DNA of 64,000 nt, taken from Aureibaculum luteum (GTDB taxonomy: Bacteria > Bacteroidota > Bacteroidia > Flavobacteriales > Flavobacteriaceae). Of this stretch, positions 46,974-56,386 are shown piece after piece. The notes under the pieces were generated by a model that was not told the origin of the DNA, searched no databases, and saw only the letters and a list, made by a program, of their open reading frames with translations. The translations under genes were made by a program, and so were the position numbers. Positions within the stretch are counted from its first letter, which is position 1; each line of letters opens with the position of its first letter. The DNA lies in NCBI RefSeq assembly GCF_003449015.1, contig NZ_QRGD01000004.1, positions 62,001-126,000 of the forward strand. The letters are read 5' to 3'.

Positions 46974-47855
46974 TTATAAACCAGCCACTTTTTTTATTTC
47001 TTTTGGAAATTTTTTGATAGGTCTTATATACATACCTTTTACATAAGCTTCAGCTCCTTCTGATTGTATTTGCAGTTGTCCACGGTCCAATTTTTTTCCA
47101 TCATGCGTTAAAGCATCTTTTAAAACTAAAGTCACTTTTCCATTGATTACATGTACTGCTTTATCTTCTAAAACATAAATATCTACACGTGTCCAAGCTC
47201 CATGTACACTTTCGGTATCATACAAACGCTTTCCTTTAGTTGCTTCTTTTCCGTTTTCAGGATCCCATCTACCATACTCATTCACTTTTACGGATGCTTT
47301 TGTACCAGCCAAAGTATATAAATCACCAAAATCACCTTCTTGAATTTGTGATTCTAAACAACGTTTCCATACATTCCAAAACGCACCATGTTCACCATAA
47401 CAATGGTACAACAAGCCATTGTCACGAATATCATTCAATCTAGGTTCATATTTCTTCTCTCCCCATTTGAATAACATTGTTAAATGATAGTTTTTATAAA
47501 CTTTTTTCGAAGTTAAACCAGCATATACCAAACCTGAAATATTTAAAACAGGCTCTCCATTATCATCTTGTGTAACTTTAAAAATTCCCAAAGAATTATC
47601 CAAACCAATAGGTTCTGTTGGTATTCCATTAGCAGGTACTTCATATCCTTTAGGTAAATTTTTTACGGATTTATGCGGAACTCCGGTCCAAACTTCCCAT
47701 TCACTTAAGTCTTTATCCAACAGAGATGTCCAGTCCTTCGACTTTATTTTTTTTGAAGGTCCATTTTGTTTGTCTACAACACCTTCTTTTTGAGCAAAAA
47801 CTGCAAAAGTTAACTGCAAACTAAGCAGTAATAAAAATGTTTTTTTAGTATTCAT
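46974..47855 (-). CDS. Secreted DUF1080 protein (3-keto-disaccharide hydrolase-like)
   Basis: This 293-residue protein has a signal peptide ending in VFAQ and one concanavalin-like DUF1080 domain with SLLDKDLSEWEVW, NGLLYHCYGEHGAFWNVWKRCLESQIQEGDFGD and AWTRVDIYVLEDKAVHVINGK. DUF1080 proteins include enzymes that hydrolyse 3-keto-glycosides after oxidation of a sugar. It is 8 bp downstream of the ThuA-like gene, and both lie between 112-bp direct repeats. The adjoining cytochrome-bearing dehydrogenase-like protein makes a keto-sugar route plausible. The function in this locus is inference. Confidence 0.82.
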   Translation of the reverse strand: MNTKKTFLLLLSLQLTFAVFAQKEGVVDKQNGPSKKIKSKDWTSLLDKDLSEWEVWTGVPHKSVKNLPKGYEVPANGIPTEPIGLDNSLGIFKVTQDDNGEPVLNISGLVYAGLTSKKVYKNYHLTMLFKWGEKKYEPRLNDIRDNGLLYHCYGEHGAFWNVWKRCLESQIQEGDFGDLYTLAGTKASVKVNEYGRWDPENGKEATKGKRLYDTESVHGAWTRVDIYVLEDKAVHVINGKVTLVLKDALTHDGKKLDRGQLQIQSEGAEAYVKGMYIRPIKKFPKEIKKVAGL

Positions 47856-47863
47856 ATTGAAAT

Positions 47864-48850
47864 CTATTTAATAATTGAAAAATTATTACTGGAAGACGCT
47901 TTTTTAGTAGGAAAATTACTTGGAATTTCTTGCGTTACTTCCCCTGTAGCAGCCCATTCTGCAGCTCTTGTAAATGACGTGATAAAGCCTACACTTTGAA
48001 AAGAAACAGTATCATGGCCTAAAATAGTATTAAAAACCCTCCCTTTCCCATAATTTGTTACTATGAAAATGGGTTCGTGCCTGTCTGTAGGTGCTTTTGT
48101 ACTTTGATCTTTTCCTGTAGCTAATACGGTCATATTTTCTGCTGGACCTCTTAATTTTGCATAACATTCATCAGCTGTAGTCAACCAAACTTTTGGCATT
48201 CCTTTAGTTATTGGATGATCTGCAACTCTAATAGTAACAGGGAATTCATGCCTGCTACCATGAGAACCAGCCTCACCTTCAGATGTATCATGAATTAATT
48301 TCCCTTCATTGTTATAATATACATATGGACCATTTTTTTCATTTCTTCCACCCCAGCCTCCTAAGCCAATCATTTGGTTGTAATTCAACCACTTTGGAAA
48401 TGAATTGTTCGCTGCATGTACAGCTACAAACCCGCCACCTTTTCTAATAAATTTTTCAAAAGATTTTTGTGTTTTTTCTGGCCAATCTGCCGCTTTCCAA
48501 CCAAAGTTAGAAACTACAACATCATATTTCCTAAATTTCGGGCAAAAATCAGGATCAGTTTTTGGTTTCTCTAAAAACTCTGAATCACCTGTTTCTGCCA
48601 AAGATAAAAATGCTTTTTCACCTTCTCCTTTCCATAAAAACTTAGTCCTTTCAATATCTACCGTAAACAAGCCTGTTTCTTCTAAATACTGCTTCATCAT
48701 TATAGTAGATTTTGGCCACACACCATGATTGTTTTGTCCATCTACTATTAAAACTTTTATTTTTGGCTTTATTTCCTTTTCAAACTTCAATCCAAAAGAG
48801 CACATCAAAACTATTACTGTAATTAATGTCAATATTTTACTAAATTTCAT
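47864..48850 (-). CDS. ThuA-like domain protein, exported
   Basis: This 328-residue protein has a signal peptide or anchor (about 1-22) and a ThuA-type glutamine-amidotransferase-like domain: IKVLIVDGQNNHGVWP, DVVVSNFGWKAADWP, GGGFVAVHAANNSFPKW, HPITKGMPKVWLTTADECYA, and GKGRVFNTILGHDTVSF. ThuA proteins are linked with oxidised (3-keto) disaccharide metabolism in some bacteria. It starts 24 bp after the remnant mini-ORF at 48874-48927 and is followed after 8 bp by the DUF1080 gene. The reaction is unknown. Confidence 0.85.
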   Translation of the reverse strand: MKFSKILTLITVIVLMCSFGLKFEKEIKPKIKVLIVDGQNNHGVWPKSTIMMKQYLEETGLFTVDIERTKFLWKGEGEKAFLSLAETGDSEFLEKPKTDPDFCPKFRKYDVVVSNFGWKAADWPEKTQKSFEKFIRKGGGFVAVHAANNSFPKWLNYNQMIGLGGWGGRNEKNGPYVYYNNEGKLIHDTSEGEAGSHGSRHEFPVTIRVADHPITKGMPKVWLTTADECYAKLRGPAENMTVLATGKDQSTKAPTDRHEPIFIVTNYGKGRVFNTILGHDTVSFQSVGFITSFTRAAEWAATGEVTQEIPSNFPTKKASSSNNFSIIK

Positions 48851-48873
48851 TTCGTTTTATTTTAATAGTTAAA

Positions 48874-48927
48874 TCATACGACTTTAGTCATCTTCATTTT
48901 ATGTCTAATCATTAAATTGATTTTCAT
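48874..48927 (-). pseudogene. 17-codon remnant of the heparinase gene start
   Basis: An ATG at 48925-48927 opens a 17-codon frame whose product, MKINLMIRHKMKMTKVV, differs from the heparinase-like protein's first 17 residues (MKTDLMIRHKMKMTKVV) at only two positions, then meets TGA. It lies in repeat R2 just upstream of the ThuA gene. It is best read as the broken 5' end of a heparinase gene copy left by duplication or insertion. Confidence 0.75.
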
Positions 48928-48987
48928 GATATACGCTTAGGTTTAATAGAAATTTATAGGTTACCATAATATTTTAACATCTGACGG
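48876..48987 (-). repeat. 112-bp direct repeat R2, beta-helix side
   Basis: The second copy of the repeat described at 46732-46843. Here its beta-helix part is the true 3' end of the beta-helix gene (stop at 48961), and its heparinase part is the 17-codon remnant. The two copies lie 2144 bp apart in the same orientation and are equal in length. Confidence 0.9.
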
Positions 48988-50109
48988 CCACTGTTTTTTA
49001 TCGGTATATATTTCATTCCCCTTTTTGAAAGTGCTATTTTCCATAATAACATCGCACTTTAATAATCCCATATCAATATTCTCATTATCAAATACACTAT
49101 TAATTACATAAGATTCATTAACAGCACGCCACATGGCTCCCCAAGTATTATTTATAATTTCACATCTATTTAATATTACCTTTTGAGGTGCGTATTTTGG
49201 ATTTTCCGTATAATTATATTTATTGTAGTAATCTTCACATGGAAACCACAATGCTACTCTGGCACATCCAGAAATATGATATTTATGAAAAAATATATAT
49301 CCTGCTTCTTCATGATCAATTTGAATACCATTGGTTTTAGTATCTTTTATGGTACAACGTTGAGACAAAACATACTCACATGAAGTATATTTATTACCTT
49401 TTCCTTTTACTGGATAAGACATATCACAATCAGATTGTAAAATGTATTTATTATATAAAAAATAAACATTGTGATATAAACCTCCAGCAGATCCGTTAAA
49501 CTGAAAATTACAATTATCCATAATGATATTATTGGTACGCTTCATATGAACACCTTGTGCTGACCAATCTGTTACATTAATGTTTTGAAGCATAATCCTT
49601 GTATGTCTGCTTTCATTACGTCCTCTAATTAGGATTCCGTTTGACTTACCTTTACGAGTACCCTTTAATGTTAAATCTTTAATAACAAGGTCCGTAATTT
49701 GCGGTTTATCTTCTATATTAAATCCAGAACCCTGCATATTAGGCCCCTGCTTAAGTATTGTTTTTTTCTTACCAGCCCCAACTAAAGTTATTTTACTTTT
49801 TAACGTGATGGTGTTTTCTAAAATGTAGGTACCTTCTTCTAATAAGACTACGCCACCACCAGCTGAATTCGCCTTATCAATTGCATTTTGAATAGATTCG
49901 CCTGGTTTTACATGAATAATAGTTTCTAACCATTGTTTAGGATAGGTAACATGTATAAATTCTTTATCCCATTTATCTGACATTATGGTATACACTTCTG
50001 GTTCAATAATTACTTTTTCTAGTTTATTTGAAACTTCTTGCGAAAAAGCAGATAGTATTGAACAGAATGCAAGAAAACATATAAGTCCTCTTTTTAGTAT
50101 AGCTGTCAT
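48961..50109 (-). CDS. Secreted pectate-lyase-fold beta-helix protein of unknown activity
   Basis: This 382-residue protein has a signal peptide ending in AFSQ and a right-handed beta-helix. The opening VKPGESIQNAIDKANSAGGGVVLLEEGTYILENTITLKSKITLVGAG is the usual start of pectate-lyase/polygalacturonase-like helices. Later coils include NNIIMDNCNFQFNGSAGG and IKDTKTNGIQIDHEEAGY. No lyase or hydrolase catalytic set can be assigned. It is 24 bp downstream of the cytochrome protein. It differs from the GH141-like protein in length and coil sequence. The last eight codons are duplicated in repeat R1. Confidence 0.75.
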   Translation of the reverse strand: MTAILKRGLICFLAFCSILSAFSQEVSNKLEKVIIEPEVYTIMSDKWDKEFIHVTYPKQWLETIIHVKPGESIQNAIDKANSAGGGVVLLEEGTYILENTITLKSKITLVGAGKKKTILKQGPNMQGSGFNIEDKPQITDLVIKDLTLKGTRKGKSNGILIRGRNESRHTRIMLQNINVTDWSAQGVHMKRTNNIIMDNCNFQFNGSAGGLYHNVYFLYNKYILQSDCDMSYPVKGKGNKYTSCEYVLSQRCTIKDTKTNGIQIDHEEAGYIFFHKYHISGCARVALWFPCEDYYNKYNYTENPKYAPQKVILNRCEIINNTWGAMWRAVNESYVINSVFDNENIDMGLLKCDVIMENSTFKKGNEIYTDKKQWPSDVKILW

Positions 50110-50133
50110 TTTAAGTTTATTTTATGTAACATC

Positions 50134-52359
50134 TTATTTTAATAATTCTTCTAAGGTCCAATAGTCTTCTCTCTCTTTTGATTCTTCTCGTGCATCTCGG
50201 ACCACATTTTTATGTACACCACCTTCATTATTCATAGCTCTAACATAGGATAACACATCAGCAATATAATCGTTACTGTTATTTTTTAAAGGCACCATTA
50301 TTCCATACTCTTTTCCTTCTATTGGTCCTATTAACCCATTTAACAATATTTTACTAAGTACTTTTTTATCCCCAATAACTCTAGGACTTCCAATTAATGA
50401 AGGAGCTATTAAACCACCATCTTCTGTAGGTAAACCTTTTAAATCAGGCCCATGACAAGTAGCACATAATTGATTGTATGATTCATACCCATTCAACACA
50501 CTTTTTTTATCATTTAACCCTCTATTCGCAATCCTTTTTTTCAGTTGAGCCAGTTTTGTATCATCTTTTTTAAGGCTTTCTTTTACAGCATGTGCAACTA
50601 TTTCATTTTGCGAATATTGCTCAGCAATTGTATTTAACAACGCTGTAGCTTGTTTGTCTTTACTGTATCTTAAGCTTAAAGCTAGTTGATTTACAACTTC
50701 CGTATCGGTATCATTTATCAATTTCTCTAAATCAGAAAATAAAGATGTATCATCAGATTTTAAGAAGTGTTCACTCAATCGTAATGCCGTAATTCTTACT
50801 CTAGGGTCTTCATCTTTGAATTTTGCTGTAATCAATTCTTTGTCTATAATACCTAATCCTTCTAACGTCCATAATGCATGTACTCGTTCTATACCTAAAT
50901 CTCTATCGCTGTTAAACAAACCATATAAAAAGGAAGTGTTGTCCATGGCAATAGCTTTAAGCTCATCAACAACAGAGGCGTCGTTCTTTAATATAATTAA
51001 TTTTTGTGCCGTATTTCTATACCAACCATTAGGATGCCCTAAATAGGTGATTAATTCAGACGCTTTTTTACCTAAGAGATTAGGTCTTTTATCTGGTGTA
51101 ATATCCTCATGTACAATTCTATAAATTCTACCTTTACCAATATTTTTATCTAATTCTTTACGTATTATAACAGGGCGAAGGAAACTTCCTTTTTTCGTCC
51201 AGTTACTCTCTTGGATAATTCCTCTATACATATCTACAATATACAATGCACCATCAGGACCTGTTTTAACTTGTGTCGGTCTAAAATTAAGGTCCGTTGA
51301 AGCCATAAACTCGGCTTTATCATAGGCATTATACAATACTTTTTTACCATCTTCTACTTTTACCTTTGCTCTACGGATAAGTCGCCCAACTGGTTCAGGT
51401 ATAAATAAATCGCCATAGGTTGAAGGAGGTAATCTATGACCACGAAAAATTTCTTGACCAGCAACTCCCGTAAAGTGATTGAGGGTATTGTCTTCTCGTA
51501 ATTTCTTTGGACCACCTTGCACATCTGGTGTGCCAACTACTGGCCATGGTTCCATAAATCCTTTTGACAACCTTCCTGGTGGATTGTAATCTCCATAAAC
51601 CGCAGGTTGTTGAAATCCGTATGCTGGATTTTCACTACCCGCAGATGAGTAATACATGATCCCCATATCGTCTTGGGTTAATCCCCATTGTCCTCTTGGC
51701 ATAATATCAAGAGAATCTACCTGTACTTCGCCTTCTTTAAATTTAAACCGTATGGGATTATAAGTTGTATATACCCAATTGTCCAAATTCCAAATTAAGC
51801 CACTTTGTTGATGTTCCAAATTTCCTCCACGACGGTTTGGATTGTAATAAACACGTTCTTTTTTATCAGCTACACCATCACCATCAGTATCTTTATAACT
51901 CCATAAATCATAAGAAAACGTTTCATTGACAATCAATTCGTTTTCTAAAGGCAACATCATTCGTGGTAATAACAGGCTATCAATAAAAACCGTGCTTTTA
52001 TCCATTTTACCATCTCCATCAGTATCTTCTAATAATTTTATCTTACTTATTGATCGGTTTGTACCCGTACCATCCACATCTTGCATATAGGTATTCATTT
52101 CAGCTACATACATTCGCCCATTACCATCCCATGCAATGGTTACAGGTTCATCAATCATAGGTTCACTAGCTACCAATTCAACCTTATACCCTTTCGGTAA
52201 GTAAAACGTTTTCATGCTTTCTTCCGGTGAAAGAAAATTAGATGGTGCTTCTTTTATAATTACAGGCTTCTCGTAAATCTCTTCAGAGTACTCTTTTTCC
52301 TTGCAATTATAAAAAGCTATAAAGACAAATAATAAGTAGTAAAATTTTTTCAATCTCAT
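50134..52359 (-). CDS. Dehydrogenase-like beta-propeller/HEAT/cytochrome c lipoprotein (PVC-type heme protein)
   Basis: This 741-residue protein begins with a lipoprotein signal (FYNC, Cys19). The N-terminal half is a sorbosone/glucose-dehydrogenase-like beta-propeller (PKGYKVELVASEP, ITIAWDGNGRMYVAEMNTY, two calcium-type DTDGDGxxD loops, GPDGALYIVDMYRG). It is followed by HEAT-like helical repeats (about 430-610) and a c-type cytochrome with CATCH at 632-636 and a probable axial Met688 in YGIMVPL. Such fusions are common in planctomycetes and also occur in marine Bacteroidetes. It would oxidise a sugar or polyol in the periplasm and pass electrons to its heme. It lies between a sulfatase and the beta-helix gene. 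The substrate is not known. Confidence 0.85.
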   Translation of the reverse strand: MRLKKFYYLLFVFIAFYNCKEKEYSEEIYEKPVIIKEAPSNFLSPEESMKTFYLPKGYKVELVASEPMIDEPVTIAWDGNGRMYVAEMNTYMQDVDGTGTNRSISKIKLLEDTDGDGKMDKSTVFIDSLLLPRMMLPLENELIVNETFSYDLWSYKDTDGDGVADKKERVYYNPNRRGGNLEHQQSGLIWNLDNWVYTTYNPIRFKFKEGEVQVDSLDIMPRGQWGLTQDDMGIMYYSSAGSENPAYGFQQPAVYGDYNPPGRLSKGFMEPWPVVGTPDVQGGPKKLREDNTLNHFTGVAGQEIFRGHRLPPSTYGDLFIPEPVGRLIRRAKVKVEDGKKVLYNAYDKAEFMASTDLNFRPTQVKTGPDGALYIVDMYRGIIQESNWTKKGSFLRPVIIRKELDKNIGKGRIYRIVHEDITPDKRPNLLGKKASELITYLGHPNGWYRNTAQKLIILKNDASVVDELKAIAMDNTSFLYGLFNSDRDLGIERVHALWTLEGLGIIDKELITAKFKDEDPRVRITALRLSEHFLKSDDTSLFSDLEKLINDTDTEVVNQLALSLRYSKDKQATALLNTIAEQYSQNEIVAHAVKESLKKDDTKLAQLKKRIANRGLNDKKSVLNGYESYNQLCATCHGPDLKGLPTEDGGLIAPSLIGSPRVIGDKKVLSKILLNGLIGPIEGKEYGIMVPLKNNSNDYIADVLSYVRAMNNEGGVHKNVVRDAREESKEREDYWTLEELLK

Positions 52360-52374
52360 ATGGTATAATTAATT

Positions 52375-54240
52375 TTAGTTTAATTTTTCGATGGTAGCAT
52401 AATAGGCTCCCAATTCTTCAGCAGAATCCAACGTAAACCAGGTTTTAAGTTTTGTTTCTCCTTTTTTAAGTTTAACTTCAAATTCAACATATTCAGCATT
52501 TAAATCTACTTCTTTTGACAATTCATTGTCCTGAATACTTATCCTTGCTTTTTTAATTACTAACGCTTTACCTTTTTTACTAGCCGTTACACTTGTTCCC
52601 TCTAATGCAGGACGCACAGGAGCTTTTGCTCCTAAGGCCAGCTGTGACTCTTCTGGCCAACGACGAAGCTTTAAAGTATAAGTTCCATCTTCCGCTACTT
52701 TAACCCGCCAAAAACCATTATTTATTTGTCCCAATCTAATATGATTCTGTTGCCATGGAGTAAAAGTCTCACTATGCCAATCATGACAAATTAACGTAGT
52801 TGGATTTTCTGCTTCATTTCCAATAATGAAATACGGTTTTTCCACAAATGTTGGAGAGATTTCCGCCCACCATTTGTCATACGCAGCTTTGTACTCTTTA
52901 ACCTTTTCAGGATATTGGTCAGCTACGTTTGTTCGTTGTTCCGGATCCGTATCGAGATCATATAATTCCGTTCCTTCTACCAAACGCCAGTTACGATGCA
53001 TCAAAGCTGTTCTTTTCCAAGGAATAGGATCCGTTGAAAACTGTGTATTTACATACACTATTCTATCCTCAAAATTGGTTTTATCACCTTTCATTAACGG
53101 CACTAAACTTGAACCATCAAATTTCAAATCTTCTTTAACGTCTAACTTACATAAATCAACTAAGGTTGGAAATATATCATAATGGGCAGTTAAGTCATTG
53201 ATGTCTTTCCCTACGTTGATACCACCATTTTTCCAATGAATATAAAAAGGAACTCGGTGACCTCCTTCGTACATACTCGCTTTTATACCACGCATTCCTG
53301 CATTATTACCTTTATCAATAAAACCATCTAATCTATCTTCACCTTTGGCCATTTTCGCACCTTTAGCAGTGCCATTATCTGATGTAAAAATAAGAATGGT
53401 ATTATCCATCAAATCAATTGATTTTAGATACTCCACCAACTTCCCTATATTTTCATCAATGTTGGCAATCATACCATAAAAGGAAGCATTCGGAATGTTT
53501 TCATTATCTTTATAAGGATCAGAATACGTATCATCTACCCAATATGGAGAGTGAGCAGCATTGGTAGACAGATAACAAAAGAATGGTTTGTCTTTTTGTT
53601 TCCCTATATATTTCTTGGCATTTTCAAACCAAACATCAGTACAATACCCCTCATATTTTTCAAATTTACCATTGTGAACATAAGTGTCATTAAAGTAGTC
53701 ATTGTCCCAATAATCCATTGTTTGCCCAACACCACCGCCATTATTCATCAAAACCTCATCAAAACCTTTGTCTTGTGGACGAAATGGATAATTATCACCT
53801 AAATGCCATTTACCAAACATAGCTGTATTATACCCATTCTCTTTGAATACTTGAGCCATTGTTGTTTCTCTTTCAAGAATAAGTGACCGTCCTTTTATAG
53901 TGAAAAACACACCTGTTCTATAGTTGTGATGACCAGTCATTAAAGCCGCTCGTGTAGGTGCACAGGTGGGACTCACATGATAATCAGTTAAACGAGTACT
54001 TTCAGCGTGTAATTTATCAATGTTTGGGGTTTTAATCCATTTATTTCCTTGAACCGCAATATCGCCATAACCTTGATCATCGACCATTATGAGAATAACA
54101 TTTGGTTTGTCTGTTTTTTCTATTTGATTTGCTTCTTTGGATTCCTTGATTTTTGAACATCCTGAAAATGAAATTGCACTAAACAAAATCAAAATACTAC
54201 AATAAATAACTCTTATTCTATGAAATGAAATTGTAGGCAT
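52375..54240 (-). CDS. Sulfatase, family S1, four-member paralogue group, lipoprotein
   Basis: This 621-residue sulfatase has a lipoprotein signal (SFSGC, Cys28), modified residue Cys93 in PTCAPTRAALMTGH, metal ligands in MVDDQGYGD and TSDNGTAKGAK, and the group's GKWHLGDNYPFRPQDKGFDE. The C-terminal module with TYTLKLRRWPEES is shared with the paralogues at 40914, 54564 and 60900. It is 15 bp upstream of the cytochrome protein gene. A 323-bp gap separates it from the interrupted sulfatase upstream, so it may have its own promoter. The sulfate position is unknown. Confidence 0.93.
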   Translation of the reverse strand: MPTISFHRIRVIYCSILILFSAISFSGCSKIKESKEANQIEKTDKPNVILIMVDDQGYGDIAVQGNKWIKTPNIDKLHAESTRLTDYHVSPTCAPTRAALMTGHHNYRTGVFFTIKGRSLILERETTMAQVFKENGYNTAMFGKWHLGDNYPFRPQDKGFDEVLMNNGGGVGQTMDYWDNDYFNDTYVHNGKFEKYEGYCTDVWFENAKKYIGKQKDKPFFCYLSTNAAHSPYWVDDTYSDPYKDNENIPNASFYGMIANIDENIGKLVEYLKSIDLMDNTILIFTSDNGTAKGAKMAKGEDRLDGFIDKGNNAGMRGIKASMYEGGHRVPFYIHWKNGGINVGKDINDLTAHYDIFPTLVDLCKLDVKEDLKFDGSSLVPLMKGDKTNFEDRIVYVNTQFSTDPIPWKRTALMHRNWRLVEGTELYDLDTDPEQRTNVADQYPEKVKEYKAAYDKWWAEISPTFVEKPYFIIGNEAENPTTLICHDWHSETFTPWQQNHIRLGQINNGFWRVKVAEDGTYTLKLRRWPEESQLALGAKAPVRPALEGTSVTASKKGKALVIKKARISIQDNELSKEVDLNAEYVEFEVKLKKGETKLKTWFTLDSAEELGAYYATIEKLN

Positions 54241-54563
54241 AGTTTTAAAATCGATGTTTTTTTATCTGTTATTTTATTATTTATAAAATTATAACTATTT
54301 CTTCTCATACATGTATAAGATATAGTCCATTTTATATAAATTATTAACGGATTTTATGATAAACGCAGAAATATCAATACTTCCGCGTCTACGTCTAAAT
54401 TAAGTAGTACCCAAGTTGAAACAATATGGTTATAAAATAATATGGCTAATTTATTACTGTATATTTTTAATTCCAGTAAATATAGAATGCATAAAATGTC
54501 AAAAAAATAAGTTATTCAACTTAGATAAATAACTTTAACTTAGATAAAAAATCTAATGTTATT
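54241..54563. other. Intergenic region upstream of the sulfatase at 52375
   Basis: This 323-bp AT-rich stretch lies between the interrupted sulfatase and the next one. No gene is supported. It holds a short direct repeat, AACTTAGATAAA, at about 54519-54530 and again near 54537-54548. On the minus strand I see no exact TAnnTTTG box. Its length, unusual within this tightly packed run, suggests an internal promoter or a decaying segment. Confidence 0.5.
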
Positions 54564-56369
54564 TTATTTTAATTCTTTGTCAAAATGCACATAGTTATAA
54601 TATACGGCACCTTCCATATCACCAACAACATTGTAAAACCAAGTTTGAATAAATGCAGGCCCTTTAGGTAGGTTTTTTAAGGTGAAATTTACGCCATCGG
54701 CATTTGGATCTGCTTTTTTTGTTTCGTCCACATAAATAGTATTACCATTCCATATTTTTATACGAGCACTTGCTATTATTAAAGCTTTACCTGAACCTGC
54801 AGCACTTAAAGTTGTTTTGTCTTCAATTTCTTTAGGCCAACGACGTAGATCAAATTGATAGGTTCCTGATTTTTCAAGTTCAATGGCAATAAAACCACTT
54901 CCACTGTCTCCTTTTTTAACAGCATCTTGTTCCCAAATAACAGTTCCATGAAAGTCCATAGCATGAAGAACTGATTCAGGCTCTGCTTTATTACCAATAA
55001 TGATTCTTGTGTATTCACTTGAACGCTCGTCAACTAGCTTCCACCATTTTTCATATTCCTCTTTTAGCTCGGTAATTATTGCATTATAATTTGAGTTTGA
55101 AATCAAATTATTTTTTTGAGTTTCATCAAAAAGCACATCATATAATTCCCATTCAGAAGTACTGCTTGTTCTAACCAAACGCCATTTATGTTCTATAACA
55201 TTACCATTCCAGCTATCTTTTTTTACTGAGAGTTTTTTATACTTTTAAGGGAATTCTGTCCACATATCATTAATAGTAACAGCCCTATTTTTATATTCAA
55301 TTGGGTCATTTGATAAATCAGTATCTAGAAAAGGCTTAAAGCTCATTCCACGAATTTTAAGCTTTTCAGGTCTATCAGGAACATCTTTAAAATTTAGAAT
55401 ATCCATAAAAGTTGGTAGCCAGTCTATATGAGCTGTAAGTGGCAATACTTCTCTTCCTTTACCATTGCCTCCAAGACCTCCATCGGCCCACCTAATAAAG
55501 CAAGGAACCCTAGTGCCTCCATCATAATTTGATCCCTTTCCTCCGCGAAGATATGTGCCTCCACCATTGTCCGTAGTAAAAACAAGTATGGTGTTATCGG
55601 CAATACCTTTATCATCTAGAAATTTCATCAACCTTCCCATATTCTTATCAATATTTTCTATGGTTGCTGTTTTAGCTCCCACTCCATTACGAGCATCTGG
55701 AGGTGTTACATGTGGAGCGTGTGCTGTACCCAAAGGTATATAGGCAAAAAATGGTTTCTTCTTTTTAATATTTTCCTCCATAAATTCCATTGAACGGTTG
55801 AAAAAGAAATTGGTAGTAAATGCTCCTTCAATGCCATCATCTTCATCAGTCATTTCAACTAAGGTATCATTAACTAATATATTTGCATTATTATTCGTGT
55901 TACCCCAATAATCTGGTTGTTGACCTGTACCTCCACCTTGAATCCAAGCTACATATTCAAACCCTCTGTCTTTTGGGCGAAAAGGATAATTATCTCCTAA
56001 ATGCCATTTAAAAAACAACCCTGTTGCATAACCATTATGTTTAAATATATCAGCCATGGTAATTTCATCAGCTCTCATCATATTACGACCATTTATAGTG
56101 TGCCAAACACCTACAACATCACTTGGCCTTCCTGTAAGAAGAGCTGCTCTTGTTGGAGAGCAACTTGGAGAAACTTGAAAATCAGTTAAACGGACACTTT
56201 CATTTGCAAGCTTATCTATATTAGGGGTTTGCGGACCTTTAACATTATAATAAGAGAAAGCATTGTGGCTTATATCATCAGGCATTACAAAAATCACATT
56301 GGGTCTACTCTGAGAAAATACAGAACCCATAACGGAAAATATTAAAACACATATTTGTATTGTTTTCAT
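54564..56369 (-). pseudogene. Sulfatase, family S1, interrupted by one in-frame stop
   Basis: Two open parts lie in the same frame: 56369-55245 (374 residues) and the region from 55244 to 54564. The N-terminal part has a signal peptide, Cys70 in PSCSPTRAALLTGR, KWHLGDNYPFRPKDRGF and TTDNGGGTY, so its active site is complete. After the TAA at 55245-55247 the frame continues with KYKKLSV and then WRLV, WELYD and the TYQFDLRRWPKEI module shared with the paralogues at 40914, 52375 and 60900. No frameshift is needed; one base change in a sense codon explains it. It is probably a recent pseudogene, but a stable truncated enzyme or a sequencing error cannot be excluded. Confidence 0.85.
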
Positions 56370-56386
56370 ACTATTTATTATAATTC

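Noticed and set aside
46732-48987. Insertion sequence or transposon around ThuA-DUF1080
   Set aside because: There is no transposase frame and no terminal inverted repeat. The flanking direct repeats are far longer than target-site duplications and consist of gene-end sequence.
54564-55178. Separate 204-residue gene starting at TTG 55178
   Set aside because: The frame is the same as that of the upstream sulfatase and the residues before the TTG (WRLV region) also align with the paralogues. It is the 3' part of one interrupted gene, not an independent gene.
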